Assembly: GCA_951217055.1 (NCBI GenBank)
Contig: OX578286.1
Span: 15,773,050-15,837,049 of the forward strand
From: Gerris lacustris
Taxonomy: Eukaryota; Arthropoda; Insecta; Hemiptera; Gerridae
Direction of reading: 5' to 3'
Length of the DNA: 64,000 nt
Each line of letters begins with the position of its first letter. Positions within the stretch are counted from its first letter, which is position 1. Below the pieces are notes generated by a model. It saw only the letters and a list, made by a program, of their open reading frames with translations, made no database searches and was not told the origin of the DNA. The position numbers and the translations under genes are program-made. Of this stretch, positions 1 through 10,850 are shown piece after piece.

Positions 1-182
1 TTTATTATGTATAATCGTGATCTTCGGCTCATAAGTCCTACATCCGTGTCAAAGTCGTGATCTTGAAACCCCAGGTGATCTGATACGAATCACGACGATT
101 TTGGAACCCCCCTTTTACACTGCCCGAACAAAAAAAAACAACCTTTCTCTTTTGTAATTCTTTCAGGGATGATCTTATGTTT

Positions 183-247
<65 letters not shown>

Positions 248-574
248 GTAAGATTAATCAAGAGAGGATGTCACGATCTTATACTGTATACTAAACAGAA
301 AAAGAAGTCGTCTTGTTTTTTATACATTTAAATTATATTTGGTATCTTTCGCCAAAAAACATGATAATTTGTACAACAAAATTTAAATACATTGTTTTAA
401 AAGATAAATCTAAGAGAGTTGAATTATTGATTGTATTTAATGATGAAAAGATTTATAATATGTAGATTGCATCTAAAAAAAAATTATTATAATATTATTT
501 TTCCGTTCAGGTTTTTTTTTTTAAATAAAAAAATATAAATTATTTTTGTTGCTTATTCTTATACTTTAAGAGAC
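1..574. other. Unassigned AT-rich DNA with a TA microsatellite
   Basis: No gene, tRNA or recognisable mobile element is visible. A pure (AT)n run occupies about 187-245. The rest is AT-rich with short A and T runs. Confidence 0.6.
187..245. repeat. (AT)n microsatellite
   Basis: About 29 uninterrupted AT dinucleotides. Copy number in an assembly is unreliable for runs of this kind. Confidence 0.95.
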
Positions 575-582
575 TTATTTTA
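575..582. repeat. Left target-site duplication TTATTTTA
   Basis: Exact 8-bp match to 4463-4470 on the other side of the transposon, immediately abutting the CAGT terminus. Confidence 0.85.
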
Positions 583-804
583 CAGTAGCGTACACAGAAA
601 ATTTTTTCGGGGGGGGCCCGACCTAATTTAACTTATATGCGGGTTTAGCATACCCCATAATTTATTATAATTGTAATTTCTCCCCCTTTTCAACACTCTA
701 ATTTCAATTTCTAACCTCATATTTAATTAAATAGAGGTAACACATATTTAATCATATTTAAATAAATCATATTTAAATAAATAAGAGGTAACACCTCACT
801 ATGT

Positions 805-1228
805 GATGTGATCGTTCTAAAGAACGATTATGTCTCCGATTCCAATAATTCCAAGACAGAAATCTGTTCCAGTTATCAAACATTTTTGATCCCGTTTCTG
901 GCTGTTAGTCTGTCTCTCGCTCAATCATGGTGAACAATTCTTAAAAACTACTCTTTCGATTTTAATGAAATTTGGATGGCAGTTAATTAGCATATAAAAA
1001 GTCCATTGTTGGCCCTATATAAGGTCCAATCTTCTAGTCCCATTTCCCTCCACCACATTTCTCCACCTGCCACCATTTCTCTTCCACATGAGCACACACA
1101 TAGATTTATTTACACCTTATCTTCAAAAATATTTATCTGATTTAATAAAACATATCTGATAGAAGCTCACAGATTAATTTTAACTGTCTGCGCTGTTTAA
1201 ATTTTGGTAAATTGATACTTTAAACTAG
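805..1228 (+). repeat. Family A fragment inside the hAT element
   Basis: Shares with other family A copies the order: GATCGTTCTAAAGAACGA, 'ccaagacagaaatctgttcc', a GTCTGTCTCTCGC stretch, 'aatgaaatttggatggcag', 'cacatgagcacacacatag', 'atttatttacacc' and 'gtctgcgctgttt'. About 70-75% alike by eye to the copy at 52915-53990. No protein is encoded. It is either an insertion into the transposon or sequence captured by it. Confidence 0.65.
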
Positions 1229-1372
1229 TCCGACCTGAGTCAGCAAGAGGGGAATGCCGCATAGACAAGAGGACCCACGTAGCGTTCTACACACAATCCT
1301 GGTCCAAAACAAAAATTTGCTACTGAAATCCACAACCCTCATTTTCCCGTTTAAGCCAGTCTAGTGTGCATA

Positions 1373-2181
1373 TTTTAATTCAGTTAATTTAATTTCATCG
1401 GCAAAAGTTCGAGTTGACTCGGGCCTCATTTAATTTAATGTGCTTAACACCTAGGCCGAGCCGGCAATCGGGTCTATTATTGAACGCATCCCAATTTATT
1501 TTGATGTATAATTTCCATCGACAAAATCGGACCTACTAGCAATCAGGCCGATTCATTGTACTCATCCTAATCGTTCGTAAGTTCAATGCACTTAATTCTA
1601 TAGCAAAAAAACCGGGCCTAGCTGTCAATCGCGCAGTCTATTTTTACGAATCCAAATTCAATTCATTGCATTAGGATTCGTAATGAATTGAAGCTGTCCT
1701 ATAATGCAACCTATGAACCTATGCTATTGAACTGGACTAAAACCACAAAAAAATCATTGAATTCAATTCGCGAAAAATCGGGCCCAGCCGAAATCGGGTC
1801 GATCAAGTTTAATGTTTTTAATTCCACTGCCAAAAATCAAGGCCTTGTCGGCAAATGAGCCGATTTATTTCATGCATCCTAATTTAATTCAATGAATCTA
1901 ATTCCATCAGCAAAAATCTCGGTCCAGCCAAAATCGGGCCGCTATAGTGTTTAATAGTTTTAGTTTCATCAACAAAAATCCGGGCCCAGCCAACAGTCGG
2001 GCCGTTATAGTGTTTAATAGTTTTAGTTTCATCAACAAAAATCCGGGCCCAGCCAACAGTCGGGCCGTTATAGTATTTAATAGTTTTAGTTTCATCAACA
2101 AAAATCCGGGCCCAGCCAACAGTCGGGCCGTTATAGTGTTTAATAGTTTTAGTTTCAGTGTTTAACAAACACTGAAATTGT
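1373..2181. repeat. Degenerate edge of the 62-bp satellite
   Basis: Diverged, irregularly spaced copies of the satellite monomer ('tttaattccatcggcaaaa...cgggcc') with many substitutions and length changes. Three cleaner 63-bp copies of a distinct subtype ('agttttagtttcatcaac', 'cgggccgttatagtg') sit at about 1945-2155. The gradient from decayed edge to homogeneous centre is what unequal exchange produces. Frames of 66-94 codons across this stretch simply repeat the monomer and are not genes. Confidence 0.75.
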
Positions 2182-4265
2182 TGATTAATAAATTCAATTC
2201 CATCAGCAAAATCCGGGCCCAGCCGACAATCGGGCCGGTATAGTGTTTAACAAATTCAATTCCATTGGCAAAATCCGGGCCCAGCCGACAGTCGGGCCGG
2301 TATAGTGTTTAATAAATTTAATTCCGTCGGCAAAATCCGGGCCCAGCCGACAGCCGGGCCGGTATAGTGTTTAATAAATTTAATTCCATCGGCAAAATCC
2401 GGGCTTAGCCGACAGTCGGGCCGGTATAGTGTTTAATAAATTCAATTCCATCGGCAAAATCCGGGCCCAGCCAACAATCGGGCCGGTATAGTGTTTAACA
2501 AATTTAATTCCATCGGCAAAATCCGGGCCCAGCCGACAGTCGGGCCGGTATAGTGTTTAATAAATTTAATTCCATCGGCAAAATCCGGGCCCAGCCGACA
2601 GTCGGGCCGGTATAGTGTTTAATAAATTTAATTCCATCGGCAAAATCCGGGCCAGCCGACAGTCGGGCCGGTATAGTGTTTAATAAATTCAATTCCATCG
2701 GCAAAATCCGGGCCCAGCCAACAATCGGGCCGGTATAGTGTTTAACAAATTTAATTCCATCGGCAAAATCCGGGCCCAGCCGACAGTCGGGCCGGTATAG
2801 TGTTTAATAAATTTAATTCCATCGGCAAAATCCGGGCCAAGCCGACAGTCGGGCCGGTATAGTGTTTAACAAATTTAATTCCATCGGCAAAATCCGGGCC
2901 CAACCGACAGTCGGGCCGGTATAGTGTTTAATAAATTTAATTCCATCGGCAAAATCCGGGCCAAGCCGACAGTCGGGCCGGTATAGTGTTTAACAAATTT
3001 AATTCCATCGGCAAAATCCGGGCCCAGCCGACAGTCGGGCCGGTATAGTGTTTAACAAATTTAATTCCATCGGCAAAATCCGGGCCAAGCCGACAGTCGG
3101 GCCGGTATAGTGTTTAACAAATTTAATTCCATCGGCAAAATCCGGGCCCAGCCGACAGTCGGGCCGGTATAGTGTTTAATAAATTTAATTCCGTCGGCAA
3201 AATCCGGGCCCAGCCGACAGCCGGGCCGGTATAGTGTTTAATAAATTTAATTCCATCGGCAAAATCCGGGCTTAGCCGACAGTCGGGCCGGTATAGTGTT
3301 TAATAAATTCAATTCCATCGGCAAAATCCGGGCCCAGCCAACAATCGGGCCGGTATAGTGTTTAACAAATTTAATTCCATCGGCAAAATCCGGGCCCAGC
3401 CGACAGTCGGGCCGGTATAGTGTTTAATAAATTTAATTCCATCGGCAAAATCCGGGCCCAGCCGACAGTCGGGCCGGTATAGTGTTTAATAAATTTAATT
3501 CCATCGGCAAAATCCGGGCCAGCCGACAGTCGGGCCGGTATAGTGTTTAATAAATTCAATTCCATCGGCAAAATCCGGGCCCAGCCAACAATCGGGCCGG
3601 TATAGTGTTTAACAAATTTAATTCCATCGGCAAAATCCGGGCCCAGCCGACAGTCGGGCCGGTATAGTGTTTAATAAATTTAATTCCATCGGCAAAATCC
3701 GGGCCAAGCCGACAGTCGGGCCGGTATAGTGTTTAACAAATTTAATTCCATCGGCAAAATCCGGGCCCAGCCGACAGTCGGGCCGGTATAGTGTTTAATA
3801 AATTTAATTCCATCGGCAAAATCCGGGCCAAGCCGACAGTCGGGCCGGTATAGTGTTTAATAAATTTAATTCCATCGGCAAAATCCGGGCCCAGCCGACA
3901 GTCGGGCCGGTATAGTGTTTAACAAATTTAATTCCATCGGCAAAATCCGGGCCAAGCCGACAGTCGGGCCGGTATAGTGTTTAACAAATTTAATTCCATC
4001 GGCAAAATCCGGGCCAAGCCGACAGTCGGGCCGGTATAGTGTTTAACAAATTTAATTCTATCGGCAAAATCCGGGCCAAGCCGACAGTCGGGCCGGTATA
4101 GTGTTTAACAAATTTAATTCCATCGGCAAAATCCGGCCCAGCCGACAGTCGGGCCGGTATAGTGTTTAATAAATTCAATTCCATCGGCAAAATCCGGGCC
4201 CAGCCGACAATCGGGCCGGTATAGTGTTGAATGAATTTAATTCTATCGGCAAATCCGGGCCGAGC
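2182..4265. repeat. 62-bp satellite array with 14-monomer higher-order repeat
   Basis: About 33 tandem copies of a 62-bp monomer containing 'attccatcggcaaaatccgg', 'cccagccgacagtcgggccg' and 'gtatagtgtttaataaattt'. Monomers carry diagnostic variants (ccgtcgg, cagccggg, gggcttagcc, ccaacaatc, a 61-bp form lacking one c). The same variant order starts at 2321 and again at 3188, an offset of 867 bp (14 monomers, one of 61 bp). The second unit departs from the first after about nine monomers. Monomers contain the self-complementary core CGGGCCCAGCC...GTCGGGCCGG, which may fold. The array is internal to the hAT-type element; its right edge is about 200 bp from that element's end. Confidence 0.93.
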
Positions 4266-4462
4266 ATATTTGGGGTTAATTATTGTATACACACCATAAG
4301 ATAATACTTAATTAATTCCTTTTATTGGAAAATATTTACAGCCAATTCGAATGCATCTGTCATTACCTTGTTTTTTGGTTTTAAGTGTATGGCGGGTCTT
4401 AGGTATGTAATCATTTCGGGGGGGGCCAGGGCCCCTTGGGCCCCCCCCTGTGTACGCCACTG

Positions 4463-4470
4463 TTATTTTA
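4463..4470. repeat. Right target-site duplication TTATTTTA
   Basis: Exact 8-bp match to 575-582; abuts the CACTG right terminus of the hAT-type element. Confidence 0.85.
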
Positions 4471-6215
4471 CATTTATTTATTACAGTTTTAAACCAAAGC
4501 ATGTATTTATTTATTATTATTAATAAATTATTATTTATTTATAAATTATTATCAACAGAAATTCTTGAATTGAATTGTACATTAAAAATGCATTGGGGAA
4601 GTTTATTTTGGAAAAAAAAATCGGTCCGAAACAATAGAATAAAACTTTATCCTATACTATACATACAGGAATATAGCTGGATGTATTTAATACTAAATCA
4701 TATATACATGTACTGTACAGTTATATATACATTACATTAATTTATCTTCTCGTAAATTGTCCTAAGCCGTGGAGTTTCATAGAGATACTGAATTTTAATC
4801 TCATTAGCTAAATTAATTAATCATTTATTACTGTTCAACAGGTTGGTTGTTTATTTTCGGATTTGATTTTTAACAGAAATAAATTTATTTTAATTAATAA
4901 TCTCTGAGTTTTATCCCATAAAAACAAGTTATACAGTTAAATTAGTACCTTCAAGAATTTTTATATTTAGACTTTTTAGAGAATACCAAAATTTGAAAGG
5001 TATTAAATTAGAGACTCGAAGGTATGAGTTAAGTAAAGACGTAGGTACGCCAAATTCTTTTAAAATCGGACAAGCAGTTCAAGCTCAACTCGGTTATCGA
5101 TGGAGGAGAGTAACGAATCTCAATTCAAGTTATGGGTTTCTTTAGAGAAGTAAGAAGTAGTTTTAATGGTCGCATTTGTTAAGGCTTTGCAAAGCATCCC
5201 AACCCCAGGCTTTTATTTTTAGTGACATGCCCACACCCACAAAAAACAACTGACACAAACTACTTTTGTAAAACTTATCAGTGGTTATTGTATTGTCATG
5301 GAAATTACATAATCTGTGCAAGTCTCAGCTTTCTAGGTAGTCGGGAAGTGGGTCAAATATAGATTACAAGATACGTCCCTTTACCAAAAGATGTCCATGG
5401 CAGACAATTAAAGCTAATATGGAAGAGTCTAAAAGACTAATTTTGTAAATTTAAGTTGGCGTTTTCATTAGTTATTTAAAATGTTTCTATAATGTCGGTA
5501 AATCATCGATGTTTATGTCTTTTTATTTATAATTATAGTCATTTTCTCAGGAATAACTGAAAATGCGAAAAAATCGTTAAAATGGTTCCAGATTTGACCA
5601 GTAAAAGAAAGAAGACCACTTCATTACATTGAGGATGTTCCTTTTTACCAAAACGGAAATTGAGCTCCGAAGTCGTTTTAAAACAGAGTCATGGACTTAT
5701 GACTTTCACCTGTAGGGTAAACATCCCCTACAGTAAGTTCACACGAACTCACCGGATTTTTAAAAACGAGAGGTCATCGAGCCTTAAATCCTTTCGTTCT
5801 GAAGAGAGGGTGGTAACATAGAGAATCAGTTGGGAACAAGGGAAGTACAGCAGGTGAGGAGGATCCCCGTACAACACGGATCGCTAACTAAGGGGAAACA
5901 TAACTATCAAACTAGGAATATATTAAACATATGAGTGAATACGACAGCTGCCACGCCCGCAGTTAACTTAACTTAATCGTACCATTCAAGTTATGGAAAA
6001 TGCTAAAATGAAAACGAAAAATTAAAACACCCTATGAATTCGTGGGAGAAAGTGAAACACCCCGTTTATTTTTATTTTATAATTTGTTTACTCTAATTAT
6101 ATTCAATATATTACAATTTAAAATGAGCGTAAATATTTTCATAAATAAAGCCTAAATTAGACGAGACAAAATTACAATAATTTCAAATATTATTTATGAA
6201 GAAATTGAAATAGTT
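4471..6215. other. Unassigned AT-rich DNA
   Basis: No gene recognised. The 96-codon frame at 4450-4740 starts inside the transposon terminus and is low-complexity. A 'tcggtccgaaacaatagaa' fragment at 4620-4640 matches the start of family B. About 5325-5380 resembles the tail of family E ('gtcgggaagtgggtcaaa'). 5040-5960 is slightly richer in GC but shows no coding pattern. Confidence 0.5.
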
Positions 6216-6217
6216 TA

Positions 6218-6830
6218 AAAATACTCTGCCAATTAGTGGTACATAGCTTCCTCATTAATTTTTTCGTAAAATTTAATGATTTTTATGCATTTATAACCAG
6301 TTATTATCCAATTTATTTCATTTTCTCCCGTTTTTATAAATCTGTCGAAATTGTTTTAATTTTTTACACAAATTAAATTATCACTTTAGCAAAAGTTAAA
6401 GAACACAGACGGTTCAAATTAATCCGGGGCTATCTGCGGGTTACTTTCGATAAACTATAAAAGTTTATACAAATCAGATGAGTACATTTGAAGATACAGG
6501 TGTAAATAAATGTATGTTTGTGTGCTTGTGGAAGAGACAAAAATAAGCGCAGAAGGTTGAAACTTATATGCACCCAACAAAATGCTAATTATGACCTACC
6601 ATCCAAATTTCAATACAATCGGACGTGTAGTTTTTAAGAAATGTTGGTTCGCATTAAATTTAGCGACAGACTGACAGACCGACACGGAACCAAAAATGTT
6701 CCCTGATGTCTGAAACGGATTTCTGTCTTAGAATTTTTGAAATCGGAGACCTAAAATGTTTTCCATCTTTAGAACGATCACACAGCTTTTACTACCTTCT
6801 AAGCTCGGAAGAAAAAATACCTACAAACTC
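6218..6830 (-). repeat. Family A copy
   Basis: Runs from 'actctgccaattagtggtac' / 'acatagcttcctc' to 'gaacgatcacacagctttta' and 'ctaagctcgg'. The order of motifs is the reverse complement of the copy in the hAT element. It is nearly full length for this family (about 610 bp). No coding capacity and no clear target duplication found by eye. Confidence 0.75.
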
Positions 6831-7399
6831 GAACAGAAGTTACCTAAATTATTAGAAGTTAACTAAATCCCATAATTTCTAACAAATTTAATAATATTAG
6901 TTACAATATGAAGCGTTAGTGGAGGCCATCATTAAATGGTGTTGAATAGACTCACCACGTATTTGAACAACAAAAAAGGCCGGAGAGGTTCAAGATGATA
7001 TCCTCCGGCAATATTCCTTCAATTTCCTGATATAAGATACATCTTCCACATAAATACATCCTTAAACGTTACTTTACTGATTCTTCTGTCCATAATTCAT
7101 TAAACTTTATCCAGAAATCAATTTTAAAATTTAATAAGGTTAAAACCATTTAAAAAATCATGGTAGTGGTAGTTTGTTTTGTTTTTGTTTTTTAATTTTT
7201 TTTTTGCTAAGAATCAATGAATAAGATTTGCTTCAAAAATGAAAGTTTAAAGGGAAACTGGATTTATTTGACACTTTGCTGTTCATCGATTATTTTAGAG
7301 TATGTTTTAAAATATTTTTACGCCCTCTAGAAGGATATGTAATTAAGCCTAATTACGTGGCAAGTGTGGGTAGTTTTTCTTGTAATCTGCATTCAAAAA
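6831..7399. other. Unassigned AT-rich DNA
   Basis: Nothing recognised; one T-rich stretch near 7175-7205. Confidence 0.5.
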
Positions 7400-8443
7400 T
7401 TAACCATCTCTATAAGAAGTTACTATGAAAAAAAGATCGACTTTAATGTAATAAATACTCTAATTTCATAAATGCTATATATAAGAAGTTACTAAGAGAT
7501 GTTTGATTTAAACCATCTTTATAAGAAGTTACTAAGAAATACAGTTTGACTTTAATGTGATAAATTCTCTAATTTAATAAATGCTATATATAAGAAGTTA
7601 CTATGGAATACAGTTTGACTTCAACCATCTTTATAAGAAGTTACTAAGAAATAAGTTTGACTTCAACTACCTTTATAAGAAGTTACTAAGAAATAAGTTT
7701 GACTTCAACTATCTTTATAAGAAGTTACTAAGAGATACAGTTTGACTTCAACTATCTTTATAAGAAGTTACTAAGAAATAAGTTTGACTTCAACTATCTT
7801 TATAAGAAGTTACTAAGAAATAAGTTTGACTTCAACTATCTTTATAAGAAGTTACTAAGAAATAAGTTTGACTTCAACTATCTTTATAAGAAGTTACTAA
7901 GAGATACAGTTTGACTTCAACTATCTTTATAAGAAGTTACTAAGAAATAAGTTTGACTTCAACTATCTTTATAAGAAGTTACTAAGAAATAAGTTTGACT
8001 TCAACTATCTTTATAAGAAGTTACTAAGAGATACAGTTTGACTTCAACTATCTTTATAAGAAGTTACTAAGAGATACAGTTTGACTTCAACTATCTTTAT
8101 AAGAAGTTACTAAGAAATAAGTTTGACTTCAACTATCTTTATAAGAAGTTACTAAGAGATACAGTTTGACTTCAACTATCTTTATAAGAAGTTACTAAGA
8201 GATACAGTTTGACTTCAACTATATTTATAAGAAGTTACTAAGAGATACAGTTTGACTTCAACTATCTTTATAAGAAGTTACTAAGAAATAAGTTTGACTT
8301 CAACTATCTTTATAAGAAGTTACTAAGAAATAAGTTTGACTTCAACTATCTTTATAAGAAGTTACTAAGAAATAAGTTTGACTTCAACTATCTTTATAAG
8401 AAGTTACTAAGAGATACAGTTTGACTTCAACTATCTTTATAAG
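7400..8443. repeat. 42/43-bp satellite array
   Basis: About 24 tandem units built on 'tttataagaagttactaaga'. Two alternating variants occur: a 42-bp form with 'aataagtttgacttcaac' and a 43-bp form with 'gatacagtttgacttcaac'. The first few units (7400-7630) are diverged and longer ('aatgctatatataagaag'); the remainder is nearly uniform. The array stops at 'ctttataag' (8443). A single decayed unit reappears at 9310-9345 beyond mariner-like sequence. Confidence 0.93.
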
Positions 8444-8721
8444 CTCATGTTCTATAGTAGATAGAGATATGGGGTTGGCGAGGTGAAAACTACATTCTTC
8501 TACTTTAAATTTCATATTTATAACTTAACAAACTATTGGGTGAAAGCCATGCAATGACGGTTTGAATTAATTAGGGTCTTAAAAAAAGTCATTGTCCGGG
8601 CAGTTTTGATAAAATAAACGTATTTTAAAATGAATATTTCACAAAATTAAAACAAAAACAAAGAAGTTAATACATATTTTTACAGATTTACTTGTTGTAT
8701 GGTTCAATTTTTGTTCATTTA

Positions 8722-9000
8722 TGACAGCCTGCACTCTTCTTCTCCAGTGGGATATGGCCACAGGAATAGTATTCACGCATATCATCCCAAGAACGAGGAA
8801 GTTAGAAGATCCTTTATTCTGATTTTCTTTTAGATTTTTTTATTGGGCCTCTGGACTGTTGGGTGGCCACTCGTCTAGCTGAAATAAGTCCGGGCAATTC
8901 TCTTGCCAGTATTGAATTGTTTTTACAAGGAGCGATGGGACGGGGCACTATCTTGCGTAAAAGTGTAATTTGGCATTTGATTTTCAATTTTCAGGCAACA
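8722..9000 (-). pseudogene. Decayed mariner-type transposase fragment
   Basis: On the minus strand, bases about 8969-8931 read TFTQDSAPSHRSL, the second catalytic Asp context of Tc1/mariner transposases. After a frame change, about 8930-8852 read on through a Trp-Gln-Glu-Asn-Cys-Pro-Asp segment to DEWPPNSPE, the third catalytic block. In active relatives the block is SPDLNP, so the third catalytic Asp is replaced here, with 33-34 residues between the two positions (DD34D/DD37D class). A stop follows shortly after, and upstream sequence is full of stops. The gene is dead. It lies between the 42/43-bp array and an isolated unit of the same satellite. Confidence 0.75.
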
Positions 9001-9275
9001 TTGTGCTTAACATATCTTCAATGTTCGTTATAACACTGAGGTCCCACTTACCAACAAAGAACCCCGCTCCACCATTTGGTTATTTATTCTATCAAAACTG
9101 ATAATACCAGACAACGATTAATACTGGGACAACGAATTTGTTGTTTTAAGACCCTAATTCAGACCGCCATTGCATGGCTTTCACCAAATATGGATATGAA
9201 ATTTAAAGTAGAAGAATGTAATTTTCAAAACCCGCAAACCCTATCTCAATCTATTACAGAAGCTGAGCCGTAAGT

Positions 9276-9312
9276 GTTCAAAAAAATTCGGTATTTTTTG
9301 CACACCCTGTAT
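9276..9312. mobile_element. Probable mariner terminus
   Basis: The sequence ending 'ttttttgcacaccctgta' just before the isolated satellite unit at 9310 resembles the inverted termini of mariner elements. A matching left terminus was not found at the 8443 junction, so the boundary is one-sided evidence only. Confidence 0.35.
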
Positions 9313-9349
9313 ATAAGAAGTAACTAATAAAGACAGTTTGACTTAACTA

Positions 9350-9815
9350 TAAACGTCAACCATTGATTTAAATGCTTACATATATATTATTAGATTTTGA
9401 TATAATTAAAAAAAATCTAATCTCTTGAGTTGGTTGCAGTTAGATGAATTGTTAATTGGGTGTAACTATCTATGAGCAGGTGCGTAGCGTCAAATCAACC
9501 CCTATAGTTAGTTCTGTGAAGGTAGCGTCGCTGAAACGCAAGACTTGCTGCCTGTAGTGATTCCCTAAGGATTGATCCACCTGACCGGAATCATGGCTTC
9601 AGGAGTTTTTCTTTACCCAACCTTAGCTTCTAGTATCTTGCTACGAGTTACAGTTGACGAAGAAGAACTGCTAACACTATACTATCACCTGGCGCATCCT
9701 AACTATAGTTCATTTCAACGGAACAATCATATAATTATTTCATAAAACCGATTTTAATGGAAAACAGTGCATAACCTTTTAATGTTTGCCTTTTTTATAT
9801 CCTTTAGTATAAATA
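9350..9815. other. Unassigned DNA, moderately GC-richer
   Basis: 9480-9720 is less AT-rich than its surroundings. 'ctatagttagttctg' at about 9505 and 'cctaactatagttcatt' at about 9700 are loosely inverted, so a decayed inverted-repeat element is possible. No gene seen. Confidence 0.35.
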
Positions 9816-9817
9816 GA

Positions 9818-10012
9818 TGAAGTATTGTGATTGCGGAATATTTTCGTTTTTTGGATAATTTAATAGATTTTCACGTTTTAACGTCCAAAAAGTGGTTTTT
9901 CAAAAATGGCTGTATGTCGTCTGAGTAAAAACATAGAGCCTAAAATAATATGGGCCGATTTATATAAAATGTGACATACATGTTCAACTAAATCAAAAAA
10001 TGAATTTTTGTT
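9818..10012 (-). repeat. Family B fragment
   Basis: Reads 'agtattgtgattgcgg', 'tccaaaaagtggtttttcaa' and 'gacatacatgttcaac', the terminal 200 bp of family B in reverse orientation relative to the copy at 51567-52175. Confidence 0.6.
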
Positions 10013-10356
10013 CTAAAGGGATTGCTGCCATCCAGAAAATCGAAGAACAAATTTTTCGACAATTTTTAATTTTAAAAAAATAGTCTAAAATTTAATCCAT
10101 TTCCATACAAATTTAACATATAACTAGTTTTCCTGGGGAAAAATCAAGTAACAATAATATTGGTAAATAAATTTATCCCTGAAAAGAATGTGAACAACCA
10201 CACTTTGAACGTTTTATAATTAAGTGCAATAATTAGTTTGTATTTGATAGTATGAAATTTAAATTCTGTATAATCGATGTATATGAGAGAAAGTTTAATT
10301 TTTTTAACCGATTTATTTCTTTAAATACCCAATCAATACATTATTAAATCGAAACA
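10013..10356. other. Unassigned AT-rich DNA
   Basis: About 340 bp between a family B fragment and the TA-flanked inverted-repeat element. Nothing recognised. Confidence 0.5.
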
Positions 10357-10358
10357 TA

Positions 10359-10848
10359 GTCCAGGAGGTAGCGTGCAAAATAGATGTTTGACTAACATCA
10401 AGCCAGAATTTTATTTATACAAGTTAATATTTTAGTGCCATTTAAGAATATGTGGTCGGCTAAGTTCGTTTACGGGACATAGCTTAGCAATAGGCATTTA
10501 AAAAAAAACAAAAAACAAGTTAGTGGGTTTTGTCCCTTGATAGGTGACCACTTAAATATGGAGTAATATTTGAATAACTAACCAATCAAGGGGCAAACTA
10601 ACATCAACTTGATTTTCGGACTACAAACTAATTTTGTACTCAGGATCATGAAAATCACATTGTCCACCATAATTAGTAGGACATGGCCGCTCTAAACCGG
10701 TTTTTTTTTTTATTTTCAAATGCCAAGCTATGTCCCGCAGACGAACTTAGCCGACCACATATTCTTAAAAGGCACTGAAAGATTAACTTTTACACAAAAT
10801 TCTAACTTGATGTTAGCAAGACCTTTTTTTGCACGCTATCTCCTGGAC
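10359..10848. mobile_element. TA-flanked MITE with about 150-bp inverted repeats
   Basis: Left end GTCCAGGAGGTAGCGTGCAA; right end, reverse-complemented, GTCCAGGAGATAGCGTGCAA. The arms continue to pair for about 150 bp (10359-10505 against 10700-10848), including 'aagaatatgtggtcggctaa' on one side and its complement on the other. A TA dinucleotide flanks each end (10357-10358, 10849-10850), as in Tc1/mariner-type insertions. There is no transposase. A second, more decayed copy lies at 50785-51275. Confidence 0.8.
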
Positions 10849-10850
10849 TA

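Larger units (their letters stand above)
583..4462. mobile_element. hAT-type non-autonomous DNA transposon carrying a satellite array
   Basis: The left end reads CAGTAGCGTACACAG and the right end, reverse-complemented, reads CAGTGGCGTACACAG: 14 of 15 terminal bases match. Both ends run into a G/C-rich stretch containing GGGGGGCCC. The 8 bases outside each end are identical, TTATTTTA at 575-582 and again at 4463-4470. An 8-bp target-site duplication and CAG-starting inverted termini are the signature of the hAT superfamily. The element is 3,880 bp and has no transposase reading frame, so it would need a helper. Most of its interior (about 1373-4265) is a tandem satellite. A fragment of the unrelated interspersed family A lies at about 805-1228. 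The TIR and duplication are seen directly; superfamily assignment rests on them alone. Confidence 0.82.

Noticed and set aside
1884..4292. Several 66-100-codon frames on both strands
   Set aside because: They repeat the 62/63-bp satellite monomer in frame and encode only its translation; two (2504-2704 and 3371-3571) are identical because of the higher-order repeat.
583..4462. Autonomous transposon
   Set aside because: No transposase frame exists between the termini; the interior is satellite and a family A fragment.
7400..8443. CRISPR-like array
   Set aside because: Units are contiguous, without unique spacers, and the window is eukaryotic in character.
9076..9273. 65-codon plus-strand frame next to mariner sequence
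   Set aside because: Antisense to the transposase remnant and shows no known domain.
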